Below, one piece after another: positions 45,296 to 57,786 of a DNA stretch of 64,000 nucleotides. The position numbers were made by a program, and so were the translations under genes. Under the pieces are notes generated by a model. It was not told the DNA's origin and made no database searches. It was given only the letters and a program-made list of their open reading frames with translations. Where the stretch lies: positions 19,265,805 to 19,329,804 of the forward strand of contig CM019721.1 in assembly GCA_009760885.1 (NCBI GenBank). The letters are read 5' to 3'. Every line of letters starts with the position of its first letter. Position 1 is the first letter of the stretch. Source of the DNA: Achatina immaculata. Its lineage: Eukaryota; Mollusca; Gastropoda; Stylommatophora; Achatinidae.

Positions 45296-46459
45296 GATAA
45301 ATGTAGACATCTGAAGCTAGAACCATGGAATGCTCACCACCAGACACTACTCTTCTCGACTTCTTTTTTTTTTTCATGTAAGAGTATATATTAAGAACAA
45401 AATGTTCAGTTCACCAGTTCTCGATAATAAAAATTCAAAGGCAAGGACAACAGACGTTCTAGTGACCAAAGAAACATTGAAACACAAGGCAAGAAATAAA
45501 TATCGCTCAGACATTCTCCTTGCAACAAAGTGCACGTTAAAGTGCATTAATAAACAAAGAAAAAAAAACTAGTTGAATTTAGGTAAAATCTGTGAAAAAG
45601 CACTTGTCTGCACTTAGCACAAGTTTTCATTTTCATGTAATAAATGTTTGAAATCAGGGAAAGACTACTGCTGCTGGCGACATTCTTCAGCTGCCGTGCA
45701 TGGAGCTGTGCTCCTCCCGGCCAATGAAGAAAGGTGCAAATGGGGTTGCCGCGCAGCATAACTGCGGAAAAGGTGGTAAAAAGGATCATGGCACCTCTGG
45801 TCTTGAGGTCGGCCACGTCCTAAGTGCACTCATATCGGGTGAATTGCATGAACCGGCTTAACTCAGAGGTTAAGACACTGCTGGCGAGACCCTTCGGATG
45901 CCGCGCGTGGAGTGAAGCTCCTCCCGGTCAAGGAAGAAACTGCGGAAAAGAAGTAAGGGTTGGTGTGCGGCGCCGATGTGAAAAGGTGAAGGAAAGGATA
46001 AAGTGAAGTTTAATTGGTATGTCCAGTAGTATCGCTGCAAGAGCTACACATACCACGGCGCCTCTGCTCTAGAGGCCGGCCACGTCCGAAATACACCTAC
46101 ACTGGTGAAATATGCCTAAACCGGCATACACCAGGGGTGGAACTTGATTGTTAGATATGTCACGCCACCTCCGCTCTAGAGGTTGGTCACACCCGATATA
46201 CACCCATACTGGTGAATTATGCCTAAACCGGCTCACACCAGGGGTGAAACTTGAAGGCTACGCATGTCACAGTACCTCTGCTCTAGAGGTCGGTCACGTC
46301 CCAAACATGCCCATACTGGGATAATATGCCTAAACCGGCTCAACCCAGGTGTGGAAGTCATTAGTGGCGAGGATTTGTCCTCCTGGACAAAAGCTCCATC
46401 CTGGTCACAACTAGGAAGGGTAGCGGCCACGACCACAAAATGCTGAAGTCGGAGACACT

Positions 46460-46885
46460 GGACCAGGGCAGTCTAGATAGGCAACCACCTCTCACCCGGC
46501 AGGGATGTTTGCGTATCCTAATCACACTGAGGTTTTCCAGTGAGAAAGTCCAACTCTGGACTGGATGGGCAACCACCTCTCACCCGGCGGTGATACACGG
46601 ATATCTCAAAACATGTTGAGGTTTTCCGGTGAGAAAATCCAACTCTAGACTAAACTGGTTCAATGAAAACCACGGTGTCACGCAATCTGCTTCAGAGACC
46701 AACCAAGAATACAGGCTAAAGCCCTGCGATACTCTGAACCTATTGTGGTCCTCTCGGGGATTTCATGTGTTCCTCTCGGGGACCACAAAGGAGACCACGG
46801 GACTTAACGAGGACCACAGGCGTAAATTCAGTAGGATCATAGTGCAGTCTTGGTGGTAGAAGCGAATGAAGAAGAAGAAGGGAAA
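46460..46885 (+). repeat. Dispersed family F, copy 2
   Basis: Second copy, ending GAAGCGAATGAAGAAGAAG. Preceded by about 118-bp degenerate repeats at 46060-46360 (CTCTGCTCTAGAGG, CCTAAACCGGCTCACACC) and a related segment from 45680. Confidence 0.75.
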
Positions 46886-47138
46886 GACTACTCTCCCTAT
46901 GTGCATCTCCATTTTGTGCATGGCATAATTAGTTCTGATCGGATCAGTTATCTTTTATGTCCTGTGCCATTAGGCCAACGCACTGACACATTTTTATAAT
47001 GGTCTCCACTGCTATTGTTTCCTTACAGTTTTCCAGTGATTATCAGGCTCTCTTTTCATAGCATGCCCAGAGAATGTTGGAACTTCAACACCTGAACATG
47101 CATGTAGAAAGCACAACAGCTACACCAGGGAGACATAC

Positions 47139-47203
47139 CTTTCTTGATAGTGACATTGGCTGACGTCGAGTTGGTGGCCCCATCTGAATCTGTCACTGTC
47201 AGC
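47139..47203 (-). CDS. KIAA0319L: KIAA0319L-like exon D
   Basis: Acceptor CACTTAG, donor GTATGT. It encodes LTVTDSDGATNSTSANVTIK K, the final PKD strand. A 41-bp minisatellite starts about 25 bases into the upstream intron. The following exon (expected to contain a PPVANAG-like start) was not found at lower coordinates. Confidence 0.92.
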
Positions 47204-50200
47204 CTAAGTGAGAGCAAAGTAGTTGACATTAGTCAGAGAGACAAGAGGCTGGAGGCAAAATTGTTAACATTAGTCAGAGAGACAAGGGTCAGTCAGTCAG
47301 TTATTTGCATGTCTGTTGCGGAACTTTGCCTCCATAACAGCTCTCCTGTAAGCCTCTTGGTTGTAAGCAAGATGCCCTGCTGCTGATGCATCCATTTGCA
47401 GATTATCAACGATGTCTAGAGACAAGATGCTGGAGGTAAAATCATTAACATCAGTTAGAGAGACAAGAAACCAGAGGCAAATAATTAACATTAGTCAGAG
47501 AGACAAGAAAATGGAAGCAAAATCGTTAACATCAGTCAGAGAGACAAAAGGCTGGAGGCAAAAATGTTAACATTAGTCAGAGATAAGAAACAGGAAGTAA
47601 AATTGTTAACATTAGACAACAACAGGAAAAAGCTAATATAACCCAACACAGATCACCACATTTCTAGCATTCTGCATAATCTACACTTGCTGTATGGATT
47701 CCTATATTTCTAGTATTCTACATAATCCACACTAACTATATGGATTCCCACATTTCTAGAATTCTATATAATCTACACTTGCTATTGGATTCCTACATTT
47801 CTACATAATCTACACTTGTAATATGGATTTCTACATTTCTAGCATTCTACATAATCCACACTTGCTATATAGATTCTACATAATCTACACTAGCTTTATG
47901 GATTCCAACATGTCTAGCACACTTGCAACATGAACCCTCACATGACCCAACATGGATCCCCACATTTCCTGTCCTGGAGCCCAGGTTGGGACTGTTGCTA
48001 TAATCATCATCATCATTGCTCATCACTCCCTTGGGAGTATAGGCTGCTGATAAAGTTTCTCCAGTTATCCCTGTTCTTGGACTTATTCTCTACTTCCTAC
48101 CTGACTGCAGCTATGCATGATATTAAAATGAAGAGAGTACAGATGTCTCCCATAAAAAGCCAACACTCAAACTGAATGAGAGGCTGTATTCTATTCACAC
48201 ATCACATTACTGCCATTACTTCATGTCACTGCCGTTACTTCACTTTACTGCCGTTACTTAACGTTACTGCCACTACTTCATGTCACTGCCATTATTTCAC
48301 GTCACTGCCATTACTTCACGTTACTGCCATTACTTAACGTTACTGCCATTACTTCATGTCACTGCCATTATTTAACGTCACTGCCATTACCTAACATCAC
48401 TGCCATTATCTAACATACTGCCATTACCTAACATTACTGCCATTACCTAACATTACTGCCATTACCTAACATCACTGCCATTACTTAACATCACTGCCAT
48501 TATTTAACATCACTGCCATTACCTAACATTACTGCCATTACCTAACATCACTGCCATTACTTAATATTACTGCCATTACCTAACATCACTGCAAATTACT
48601 TCACATCACTGCCATTACTCATTACATATTTCCTACTTAATGATTCTGAATTCTTTATCACAGAACTCACCTGAATGTATAGTTCCCAGGTGCCAGATCT
48701 TTCAAGGTCAACATCTGACCCTCATTATTTAGGTCATGATTCTGCAAGGGTCCGCTGACCTCCTCCCACTTGTAGGACACAATCTTATCATCGTCCGTGC
48801 TTTCTGTATCAGAACCCAAGTGATGGTGAATATTAACGTTGGTGCACACGTTGTTGGTGTGGATGCGTAAAAGGTCTAGTTATGCCTTGTCCTGACACAC
48901 CAGATGTGCTACAGAAACGGCAACTTTTGTCAAGCTAAGAAAACCCACAGATCAGTCCCCACCTTCAAGAAGGGCTTCAGCTAAGCACAAAGCTGATGGG
49001 ACACTAAAACGTGGCCTACAAGGCTTCTTTGCTCATTCTGAGACACATCATATCCACCTTCCATAGCATAGGTTTTACGATCTATCTCAACTTCACATCA
49101 GCTGCCAATAGAGCCAAATTCACAGCTCAAACATAGTACAAAAGCACATTTTGTTTTCCTTCCAGAAAGATAATACAGTTCAAATGAATCTCATTTACCA
49201 AACCTATTCTAACAAGAAAGGCACAAGATGGATCACAAAGATATCCTCACTGGAAAATATAACAAGAGATAATGTTTAAAATATTTTGTTTCTTAAACAG
49301 TCGGCAGGAGAACACTCCGTCACAGAGGACGAAACAACCACACACATACTCAGACTCCTCTTCTTTCATCTCCCTGGAACTGTGAGCTGGTGTTCTTAGC
49401 AGCCAGCGCAGTGAAGATGTTGAGGCAAAGCACTGTGTCTGAGTGGAACCGGGATGTTGAGGCAAAGCACTGTGTCTGAGTGGAACCGGGATGTTGAGGC
49501 AAAGCACTGTGTCTGAGTGGAACTGGGATACAGCGGATTTTTTTTTCCCAGTCCCAGAGTGGAGGTAAAAAAGCAGGGGCATGCAGTACTTCTTTAGCAG
49601 GTTCCACCACCATGGGGACTATGCTGACCCCTGTCCTGTTAGTCAGGCTAACATTACTGGGGGTATACCAACAGAGAGGATAGACAGGGTCAGCTATGGT
49701 TTGCTGACCCTGATGCTGGCATGTCAGCTATGGTTTGCTGACCCTGATTCCAGCATGTCAGCTATGGTTTGCTGACCCTGATGCTGGCATGTCAGCTATG
49801 GTTTGCTGACCCTGATGCTGGCATGTCAGCTATGGTTTGCCAACCCTGATTCCAGCATGTCAGCTATGGTTTGCTGACCCTGATGCTGGCATGTCAGCTA
49901 TGGTTTGCCAACCCTGATGCCAGCATGTCAGCTATGGTTTGCTGACCCTGATGCTGGCATGTCAGCTATGGGTCACCGACTGCCAAATAGGACAGCGTTT
50001 TCACTACGCTACTCTGATCTTCAAGAACAGTATAAATTATGATTAAAAAAAAACAAACCATTATAGTTCTCATTGTTGGTAAACTTTTATGTGATCAGTA
50101 TAGGTTTGTTATATTGATATCTCACTTTTACTTTCAATAATATTCCTGTTAAATCTACTCCTTGTAACACATACTTGCAGTTTATAGTTGTACAATACAG

Positions 50201-51152
50201 GTTTAAAGTCAGTGTAGTATACCTTTATATAACTTGTATTCTAAACCCGTAGTTAGAAATTACAACAGCAACAAGGCACAGAGAAATAGTCAATAGTGAA
50301 CTGATTTTTTGAGAAAAGGCTGCTGGTTGGAGGATAAGCTATCAGCGGACTCAGACAGATAAAAATGGGGACTTGTTATATTTATGTTGGGGGGGGGGGG
50401 ATGCAGCCTCTGAAAATGGGGAAAATTTGCCTGCAGTGCAGGGCACACTTGATTAAACCATACACACAGCTAGTGAGTTATTGCATACAGTCTTATGCAT
50501 GTGAGGTTATGATTTAGTTCCCTAACTGTGAGTGTGTTCATAAAAACAAAAAAAAAATTGAAGCAAGTACGAGAACATGAATTTATTTAACAGTAGGACA
50601 ACTGAGATATTTAAAAAATCCCATAATACCTGAGCCATCCAAAATGGCGACATTTGGGAGATAAACTTCCTGTGTTGGATTGTGGATGATTGCTACTGGT
50701 GGCTGATTATGGCGAGCAGCTGGGGAAAATTTTAAAAAAATTATATATAGACAATAAACAGGCAATATAAAGAAACAGACAACAAATTTGACTCTTCTGA
50801 AAACAAATGCCTAAGGAAAATACTTGATATAAAGTGGAACGAATTCAAGAACAACGTATAGATAAGGTGGGTGAACGAACAACAACCTGTCTCACGGGTG
50901 ATCAGAAAAAGGAGATGGACATACATCAGTCCGATGATGAGAAGGAACAGTCAGAGAATCTCAAAACAAGGTATCAAGTGGAACACAACAGGCCAAAGAA
51001 AAAGAGGTCAACCACATGAAACTCTAAAGAGGACATTGTTAGGAGAGGCTAAATTAGTGGTCATAAAATCCCTTGATGAGGTTGAAAAGCACGCCAAAAA
51101 CAGGAAAACTTGGCAAACTACCATGTGAGCCCTATGTGACATTTAATATGTA

Positions 51153-51190
<38 letters not shown>

Positions 51191-54100
51191 ATAATATATA
51201 TATATATATATATATAATACACACACACACACATAAACTGAAAAAAATGACCTCTTATAATCTTGACAAAAGATGTCCAGAGTCTAACAACAACCTTGCA
51301 GAAACAATTTTTAAAAAAGAAGAATGAATGAACTGAAATCAAAACTAAATTAGCCTGATGACCTATTTAATTTTCACTTCGAAAAGCAAAGAGAATGAAA
51401 AATTCACCGAAAAATGAGAAATAACAAGAAGGAAAGAATATGTCCAAAATACACGCTCACAAAATGTGGGAGACATGAACTTAAAGAGCAAAACAACAGA
51501 AAAAAAAAAATGAAAGGACAGACCAACTCTCCCAAGCCACAACAGACCAACACTTCCAAGCTACAACAGACCAACTCTCCCAAGCCACAACAGACCAACT
51601 CTCCCAAGCTACAACAGACCAACACTTCCAAGCTACAACAGACCAACTCTCCCAAGCCACAACAGACACTCCCAAGCTACAACAGACCAACACTTCCAAG
51701 CTACAACAGACCAACTCTCCCAAGCCACAACAGACCAACTCTCCCAAGCTACAACAGACCAACACTTCCAAGCTACAACAGACCAACACTTCCAAGCTAC
51801 AACAGACCAACACTTCCAAGCTACAACAGACCAACACTTCCAAGCTACAACAGACCAACACTTCCAAGCTACAACAGACCAACACTTCCAAGCTACAACA
51901 GACCAACACTTCCAAGCTACAACAGACCAACTCTCCCAAGCCACAACAGACCAACACTTCCAAGCCACAACAGACCAATACTTCCAAGCCACAACAGACC
52001 AATACTTCCAAGCCACAACAGACCAACACTTCCAAGCCACAACAGACCAATACTCCCAAGCTACAACAGACCAACACTTCCAAGCTACAACAGACCAACA
52101 CTTCCAAGCTACAACAGACCAACACTTCCAAGCTACAACAGACCAACACTTCCAAGCTACAACAGACCAACACTTCCAAGCTACAACAGACCAACACTTC
52201 CAAGCTACAACAGACCAACTCTCCCAAGCCACAACAGACCAACACTTCCAAGCTACAACAGACCAACACTTACAAGCTACAACAGACCAACACTTCCAAG
52301 CTACAACAGACCAACACTTCCAAGCTACAACAGACCAATTCTCCCAGGCTACAACAGACCAACTCTCCCAAGTTACAACAGACCAACTCCCAGGCTACAA
52401 CAGACCAACTCTCCCAAGCTACAACAGACCAACACTTCCAAGCTACAACAGACCAATACTTCAAGTACAACAGACCAACTCTCCAAGCTACAACAGACCA
52501 ACTCTCCAGGCTACAACAGACCAACTCCCAAGCTACAACAGACCAACTCTCCCAAGCTACAACAGACCAATACTTCCAAGCTACAACAGACCAACTCTCC
52601 CAAGCTACAACAGACCAACACTTCCAAGCTACAACAGACCAACTCTCCCAAGCTACAACAGACCAACACTTCCAAGCTACAACAGACCAACACTTCCAAG
52701 CTACAACAGACCAACTCTCCCAAGCTACAACAGACCAATACTCCCAAGCTACAACAGACCAACACTTCCAAGCTACAACAGACCAACTCTTCCAAGCTAC
52801 AACAGACCAACACTTCCAAGCTACAACAGACCAATACTTACAAGCTACAACAGACCAACACTTCCAAGCTACAACAGACCAACACTTCCAAGCTACAACA
52901 GACCAATACTTCCAAGCTACAACAGACCAACTCTCCCAGGCTACAACAGACCAACTCTCCCAGGCTACAACAGACCAACACTTCCAAGCTACAACAGACC
53001 AACTCTCCCAGGCTACAACAGACCAACACTTCCAAGCTACAACAGACCAACTCTCCCTGGCTACAACAGACCAACACTTCCAAGCTACAACAGACCAACT
53101 CTCCCAGGCTACAACAGACCAACACTTCCAAGCTACAACAGGACCAACACTTCCAAGCTACAACAGACCAACACTTCCAAGCTACAACAGACCAACACTT
53201 CCAAGCTACAACAGACCAACACTTCCAAGCTACAACAGACCAACTCTTCCAAGCTACAACAGACCAACACTTCCAAGCTACAACAGACCAACACTTCCAA
53301 GCTACAACAGACCAACACTTCCAAGCTACAACGACCAAACATTCCAAGCTACAACAGACCAACTCTCCCAGGCTACAACAGACCAACACTTCCAAGCTAC
53401 AACAGACCAACTCTCCCAGGCTACAACAGACCAACACTTCCAAGCTACAACAGACCAACTCCCTGGCTACAACAGACCAACACTTCCAAGTACAACAGAC
53501 CAACTCTCCCAGGCTACAACAGACCAACACTTCCAAGCTACAACAGGACCAACACTTCCAAGCTACAACAGACCAACACTTCCAAGCTACAACAGACCAA
53601 CACTTCCAAGCTACAACAGAACAACACTTCCAAGCTACAACAGACCAACTCTTCCAAGCTACAACAGACCAACACTTCCAAGCTACAACAGACCAACACT
53701 TCCAAGCTACAACAGACCAACACTTCCAAGCTACAACAGACCAAACATTCCAAGCTACAACAGACCAACTCTTCCAAGCTACAACAGACCAACTCTCCCA
53801 GGCTACAACAGACCAACTCTCCAAAGCCACAACAGACCAACTCTCCCAAGCCACAACAGACCAACACTTCCAAGCTACAACAGACCAACACTTACAAGCT
53901 ACAACAGACCAACTCTCCCAGGCTACAACAGACCAACTCTCCAGGCTACAACAGACCAACTCTCCCAGGGTACAACAGACCAACTCTCCCAAGCTACAAC
54001 AGACCAACTCTCCAAGCTACAACAGACCAACTCTCCCAAGCTCACAGGACAACTCTCCCAGGCTACAACTGACCAACTCTCCCAAGATACAACAGACCAA

Positions 54101-57037
54101 CTCTCCAGGCTACAACAGACCAACACTTCCAAGCTACAACAGACCAACTCTACCAAGCTACAACAGACCAAACACTTCAAGCTACAACAGACCAAATCTC
54201 CCAGGCTACAACAGACCAACTCTCACAAGCTACACACAGACCAACTCTCCCAAGTACAACAGACCAACTCTCCCAAGCTACAACAGACCAACTCTCCCAA
54301 GCTACAACAGACCAACTCTCCAGGCTACAACAGACCAACTCTCCAGGCTACAACAGACCAACACTCCCAAGCTACAACAGAACACTTCCAAGCTACAACA
54401 GACCAACACTTCCAAGCTACAACAGACCAACTCTCCCAAGCTACAACAGACAATACTCCCAAGCTACAACAGACCAACATTCCAGCTACAACAGACCAAC
54501 TTCCAAGCTACAACAGACCAACACTTCCAAGCTACAACAGACCACACTTCCAAGCTACAACAGACCAATTACTTCCAAGCTACAACAGACCAACTCTCCC
54601 AAGCTACAACAGACCAACTCTCCCAAGCCACAACAGACCAACACTTCCAAGCTACAACAGACCAACTCTCCCAAGCTACAACAGACCAACTCTCCCAAGC
54701 TACAACAGACCAACTCTTCCAAGCTACAACAGACCAACTCTCCCAAGCTACAACAGACCAACTCTCCCAAGCCACAACAGACCAACTCTCCCAAGCCACA
54801 ACAGACCAACACTTCCAAGCTACAACAGACCAACACTTCCAAGCTACAACAGACCAACTCTCCCAAGCTACAACAGACCAACACTTCCAAGCTACAACAG
54901 ACCAACTCTCCCAAGCTACAACAGACCAACTCTCCCAAGCTACAACAGACCAACACTTCCAAGCTACAACAGACCAACTCTCCCAAGCTACAACAGACCA
55001 ACACTTCCAAGCTACAACAGACCAACTCTCCCAAGCTACAACAGACCAACACTCCCAAGCTACAACAGACCAACTCTCCCAAGCTACAACAGACCAACAC
55101 TTCCAAGCTACAACAGACCAACACTTCCAAGCTACAACAGACCAACACTTCCAAGCTACAACAGACCAACTCTCCCAAGCTACAACAGACCAACACTTCC
55201 AAGCTACAACAGACCAACACTTCCAAGCTACAACAGACCAACTCTCCCAAGCTACAACAGACCAACTCTCCCAAGCTACAACAGACCAACTCTCCCAAGC
55301 TACAACAGACCAACTCTCCCAAGCTACAACAGACCAACACTTCCAAGCTACAACAGACCAACTCTCCCAAGCTACAACAGACCAATACTTCCAAGACACA
55401 ACAGACCAATACTTCCAAGACACAACAGACCCACACTATCAAGACACAACAGACCCACACTATCAAGACACAACAGACCCACACTATCAAGACACAACAG
55501 ACCAACACTATCAAGACACAACAGACCAACACTATCAAGACACAACAGACCCACACTATCAAGACACAACAGACCCACACTATCAAGACACAACAGACCA
55601 ACACTATCAAGACACAACAGACCCACACTATCAAGACACAACAGACCAACACTATCAAGACACAACAGACCAACACTATCAAGACACAACAGACCAACAC
55701 TATCAAGACACAACAGACCAACACTCTCAAGCCACAACAGACCAATACTCCCAAGCCACAACAGACCAATACTTCTAGCCAGAACAGACCAATACTCCCA
55801 AGCCACAACAGACCAATACTTCTAGCCACAACAGACCAATACTTCTAGCCACAACAGACCAATACTTACGAGACAGAACTGTAACGTTGATCAATGCTTC
55901 CCCAAATTTGTTCTGTCCTGTAACTTTAACTTTCAGAACATAGAGGCCAGCAATAAGCTGAAAATGAAATTCAAGACACAGTTTACAAACAAGCACATGT
56001 AAAAATTGTGGGAATGGGCTGTTTGTTCACACAAATTAAATTTTCATGATGCAAACTGGAAGAAAGCATATTTATTTATACACAAATACTTGTAAAAACT
56101 TTGTTACCGCACTATTTATTCACACAAGTTAGTTATTATTTATTATAAAAACTGTGAGAATATGTTTATCATTTTAAACAAGAAAGTAATGTAATATTTT
56201 GGCTTGTGGCTTCATCAGATAATATTAACAAAAAAAAAAAGAAAAAAAAAAGAGATCAGATTATGAGGAAAAAAGGTGACATTTAAAGTATCACTGTAGT
56301 CTGCTAGGCCATAAAAAGTCTAGAGACTGGTCAACATTTTACTCTGTATCTCTGATCACAACCCCGTGGCAGTCCTTCACTTTGTATCTCTGATCATGAC
56401 CCCGTGGCAGTCCTTCACTTTGTATCTCTGATCATGACCCTGTGGCAGTCCTTCACTTTGTATCTCTGATCATGACCCTGTGGCAGTCCTTCACTTTGTA
56501 TCTCAGATCACGACCCTGTGGCAGTCCCTCACCTTGTATCTCAGATCACGACCCTGTGGCAGTCCTTCACCTTGTATCTCAGATCATGACCCCGTGGTAG
56601 TCCTTCACCTTGTATCTCAGATCATGACCCCGTGGCAGTCCTTCACTTTGTATCTCAGATCACGACCCTGTGGCAGTCCTTCACCTTGTATCTCAGATCA
56701 TGACCCTGTGGCAGTCCTTCACCTTGTATCTCAGATCACGACCCTGTGGCAGTCCTTCACCTTGTATCTCAGATCATGACCCTGTGGCCTGGATCTGGCT
56801 GTGCAGGTTTGAAATGTCCATGACAGTTTTCTGGCTTGTGAATTCTTCATTAATTCTTGCTTATTAGCCATTCTTGTGTGGTGGATCCTGAGTCTTTTCT
56901 TCCATTGCAAACATTCCAGTCTTGGGAAGGAAGGATGTCAAAGGAGGAGAGAGTAGAGAGAGAATGGAGACAGAAGTGAAAGAGAGAGAGATGGAAGGAG
57001 GTGGACAGAAGAAATTGAGAAAGGAGGGATAAGGACA

Positions 57038-57085
<48 letters not shown>

Positions 57086-57140
57086 GAGGAGAACAGAAGA
57101 AATAGAAGAGAGAGAGAGAAGGGAGGAGAACAGAAGAAAT

Positions 57141-57187
<47 letters not shown>

Positions 57188-57786
57188 GAGGAGAACAGAA
57201 GAAATAGAAGAGAGAGAGAGAGAGAGAGAGACAGGAGGCAGACAGTAGATACAGAGAGAGTGAGGGAGAAGAACAAGAGGGGGAGAGAGGTGAGGTATCA
57301 AGACACAACAGACCACACTATCAAGACACAACAGACCAACACTATCAAGACACAACAGACCACACTATCAAGACACAACAGACCCACACTATCAAGACAC
57401 AACAGACCCACACTATCAAGACACAACAGACCACACTATCAAGACACAACAGACCCACACTATCAAGACACAACAGACCAACACTATCAAGACACAACAG
57501 ACCACACTATCAAGACACAACAGACCAACACTATCAAGACACAACAGACCAACACTCTCAAGCCACAACAGACCAATACTCCCAAGCCACAACAGACCAA
57601 TACTTCTAGCCAGAACAGACCAATACTCCCAAGCCACAACAGACCAATACTTCTAGCCACAACAGACCAATACTTCTAGCCCAACAGACCAATACTTACG
57701 AGACAGAACTGTAACGTTGATCAATGCTTCCCCAAATTTGTTCTGTCCTGTAACTTTAATTTCAGAACATAGAGGCCAGCAATAAG
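47139..57786 (-). CDS. KIAA0319L: KIAA0319/KIAA0319L-like gene, PKD-domain exons (partial)
   Basis: Whole-region entry for consecutive minus-strand exons 55870-55957 (A), 50630-50719 (B), 48671-48803 (C) and 47139-47203 (D), plus a second copy of A at 57700-57786. Phases agree (1, 1, 2, 1) and all sites are GT-AG. Spliced, they read from the end of one PKD domain (GLYVLKVKVTGQNKFGEALI) through RHNQPPVAIIHNP, LPNVAILDGSESTDDDKIVS, YKWEEVSGPL and LKDLAPGNYTF to LTVTDSDGATNSTSANVTIK. This matches the PKD repeats of KIAA0319-type membrane glycoproteins, including the STDDDKIVxYxWEE and DSDGATNST signatures. Those proteins are single-pass membrane proteins linked to cell adhesion and endosomal traffic. 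The N-terminus, later PKD repeats and membrane segment are not found here. KIAA0319 versus KIAA0319L cannot be decided for an invertebrate. Confidence 0.88.
47208..47625. repeat. 41-bp intronic minisatellite
   Basis: Unit GTCAGAGAGACAAGAGGCTG + GAGGCAAAATTGTTAACATT + A, about seven units, interrupted by the family B insertion. In the intron just upstream of exon D. Confidence 0.88.
47287..47417 (-). mobile_element. Family B 3' end inserted in an intronic minisatellite
   Basis: Reverse-oriented 130-base copy with a (CAGT)n tail. Flanked on both sides by AGAGACAAG (47278-47286 and 47418-47426) and by the 41-bp array, so it split the array after the array existed. About 85 bases upstream of exon D's acceptor. 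Confidence 0.85.
47650..47925. repeat. About 45-bp degenerate tandem repeat
   Basis: Units like GATTCCTACATTTCTAGCAT + TCTACATAATCTACACTTGC, about six copies, between exons C and D. Confidence 0.8.
48200..48622. repeat. 18-bp tandem repeat, about 23 units
   Basis: Unit ACTGCCATTACCTAACAT; ends about 50 bases from the donor of exon C. Confidence 0.92.
48671..48803 (-). CDS. KIAA0319L: KIAA0319L-like exon C
   Basis: Acceptor CTGATACAG, donor GTGAGT. It encodes STDDDKIVSYKWEEVSGPLQ, then LTLKDLAPGNYTF. The YxWEE..GP and GNYTF strands are diagnostic of these PKD repeats. It leaves in phase 2 (AG), completed to Arg by exon D. Confidence 0.93.
48804..49354. other. Intron B-C, exon C side
   Basis: No repeat or element recognised before the family E copy at 49355. 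From 49990 to 50629 only a poly-G run (50391-50400) stands out. Confidence 0.5.
49355..49990 (-). repeat. Family E copy carrying two internal minisatellites
   Basis: Recognisable family E (TCCCTGGAACTGTGAGCTGG, GCAGGTTCCACCACCATGGG). A 37-bp segment (GATGTTGAGGCAAAGCACTG...) is repeated three times at 49418-49525. A 34-bp segment (TCAGCTATGGTTTGCTGACC...) is repeated about eight times at 49697-49965. The flanking family sequence (GGGTCACCGACTGCC) resumes afterwards. Confidence 0.75.
50630..50719 (-). CDS. KIAA0319L: KIAA0319L-like exon B
   Basis: Acceptor TTCCCCAG, donor GTATTA. It encodes ARHNQPPVAIIHNPTQEVYL and PNVAILDGS, the opening strands of the next PKD domain. It enters and leaves in phase 1; the leaving G joins AA of exon C to give Glu in DGSESTDD. 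Confidence 0.9.
50758..51150 (+). mobile_element. Family A 3' fragment next to KIAA0319L-like exon B
   Basis: Encodes FKNNV..., QQPVSRVIRKRRWTYI and SLDEVEKHAKNRKTWQ in shifting frames. It begins about 40 bases upstream (gene sense) of exon B's acceptor and ends in a long (AT)n/(AC)n microsatellite at 51152-51235. Confidence 0.8.
51152..51235. repeat. (AT)n and (AC)n microsatellite
   Basis: Alternating AT tract followed by (AC)n, at the end of a family A fragment. Confidence 0.95.
51518..55860. repeat. 24-bp minisatellite, about 180 units, 4.3 kb
   Basis: Unit ACAACAGACCAACTCTCCCA + AGCT, with an ACACTTCCAAGCT subtype mixed in and an AAGACACAACAGACCAACAC + TATC block at 55380-55720. It fills the intron between KIAA0319L-like exons A and B and stops about 10 bases from exon A's donor. 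Because 24 is 8 codons, most frames on both strands stay open for hundreds of codons (one of 1454); they have no coding-like composition beyond the unit and are not genes. Confidence 0.97.
55870..55957 (-). CDS. KIAA0319L: KIAA0319L-like exon A (PKD domain end)
   Basis: Acceptor CATTTTCAG, donor GTAAGT. 29 codons plus one base encode LIAGLYVLKVKVTGQNKFGE and ALINVTVLS. The joined codon with exon B gives Pro. The 24-bp minisatellite begins about 10 bases past its donor. Confidence 0.9.
56345..56785. repeat. 38-bp minisatellite, about 12 units
   Basis: Unit GATCATGACCCCGTGGCAGT + CCTTCACTTTGTATCTCT. Duplicated at 58155-58615. Confidence 0.93.

Larger units (their letters stand above)
55436..57294. 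repeat. 1.85-kb tandem duplication, unit 1
   Basis: Runs from the TATCAAGACACAACAG block through exon A, an A/T-rich stretch, a 38-bp array (56345-56785) and GA-rich sequence to GAGAGAGGTGAGG. Repeated at 57295-59107. Confidence 0.9.

Noticed and set aside
51414..55778. 1454-codon open frame (Q/T/N/S/P-rich) and long antisense frames
   Set aside because: Whole frame is the 24-bp minisatellite; the period keeps frames open on both strands, it switches between three repeat peptides at indels, and it lies inside an intron.
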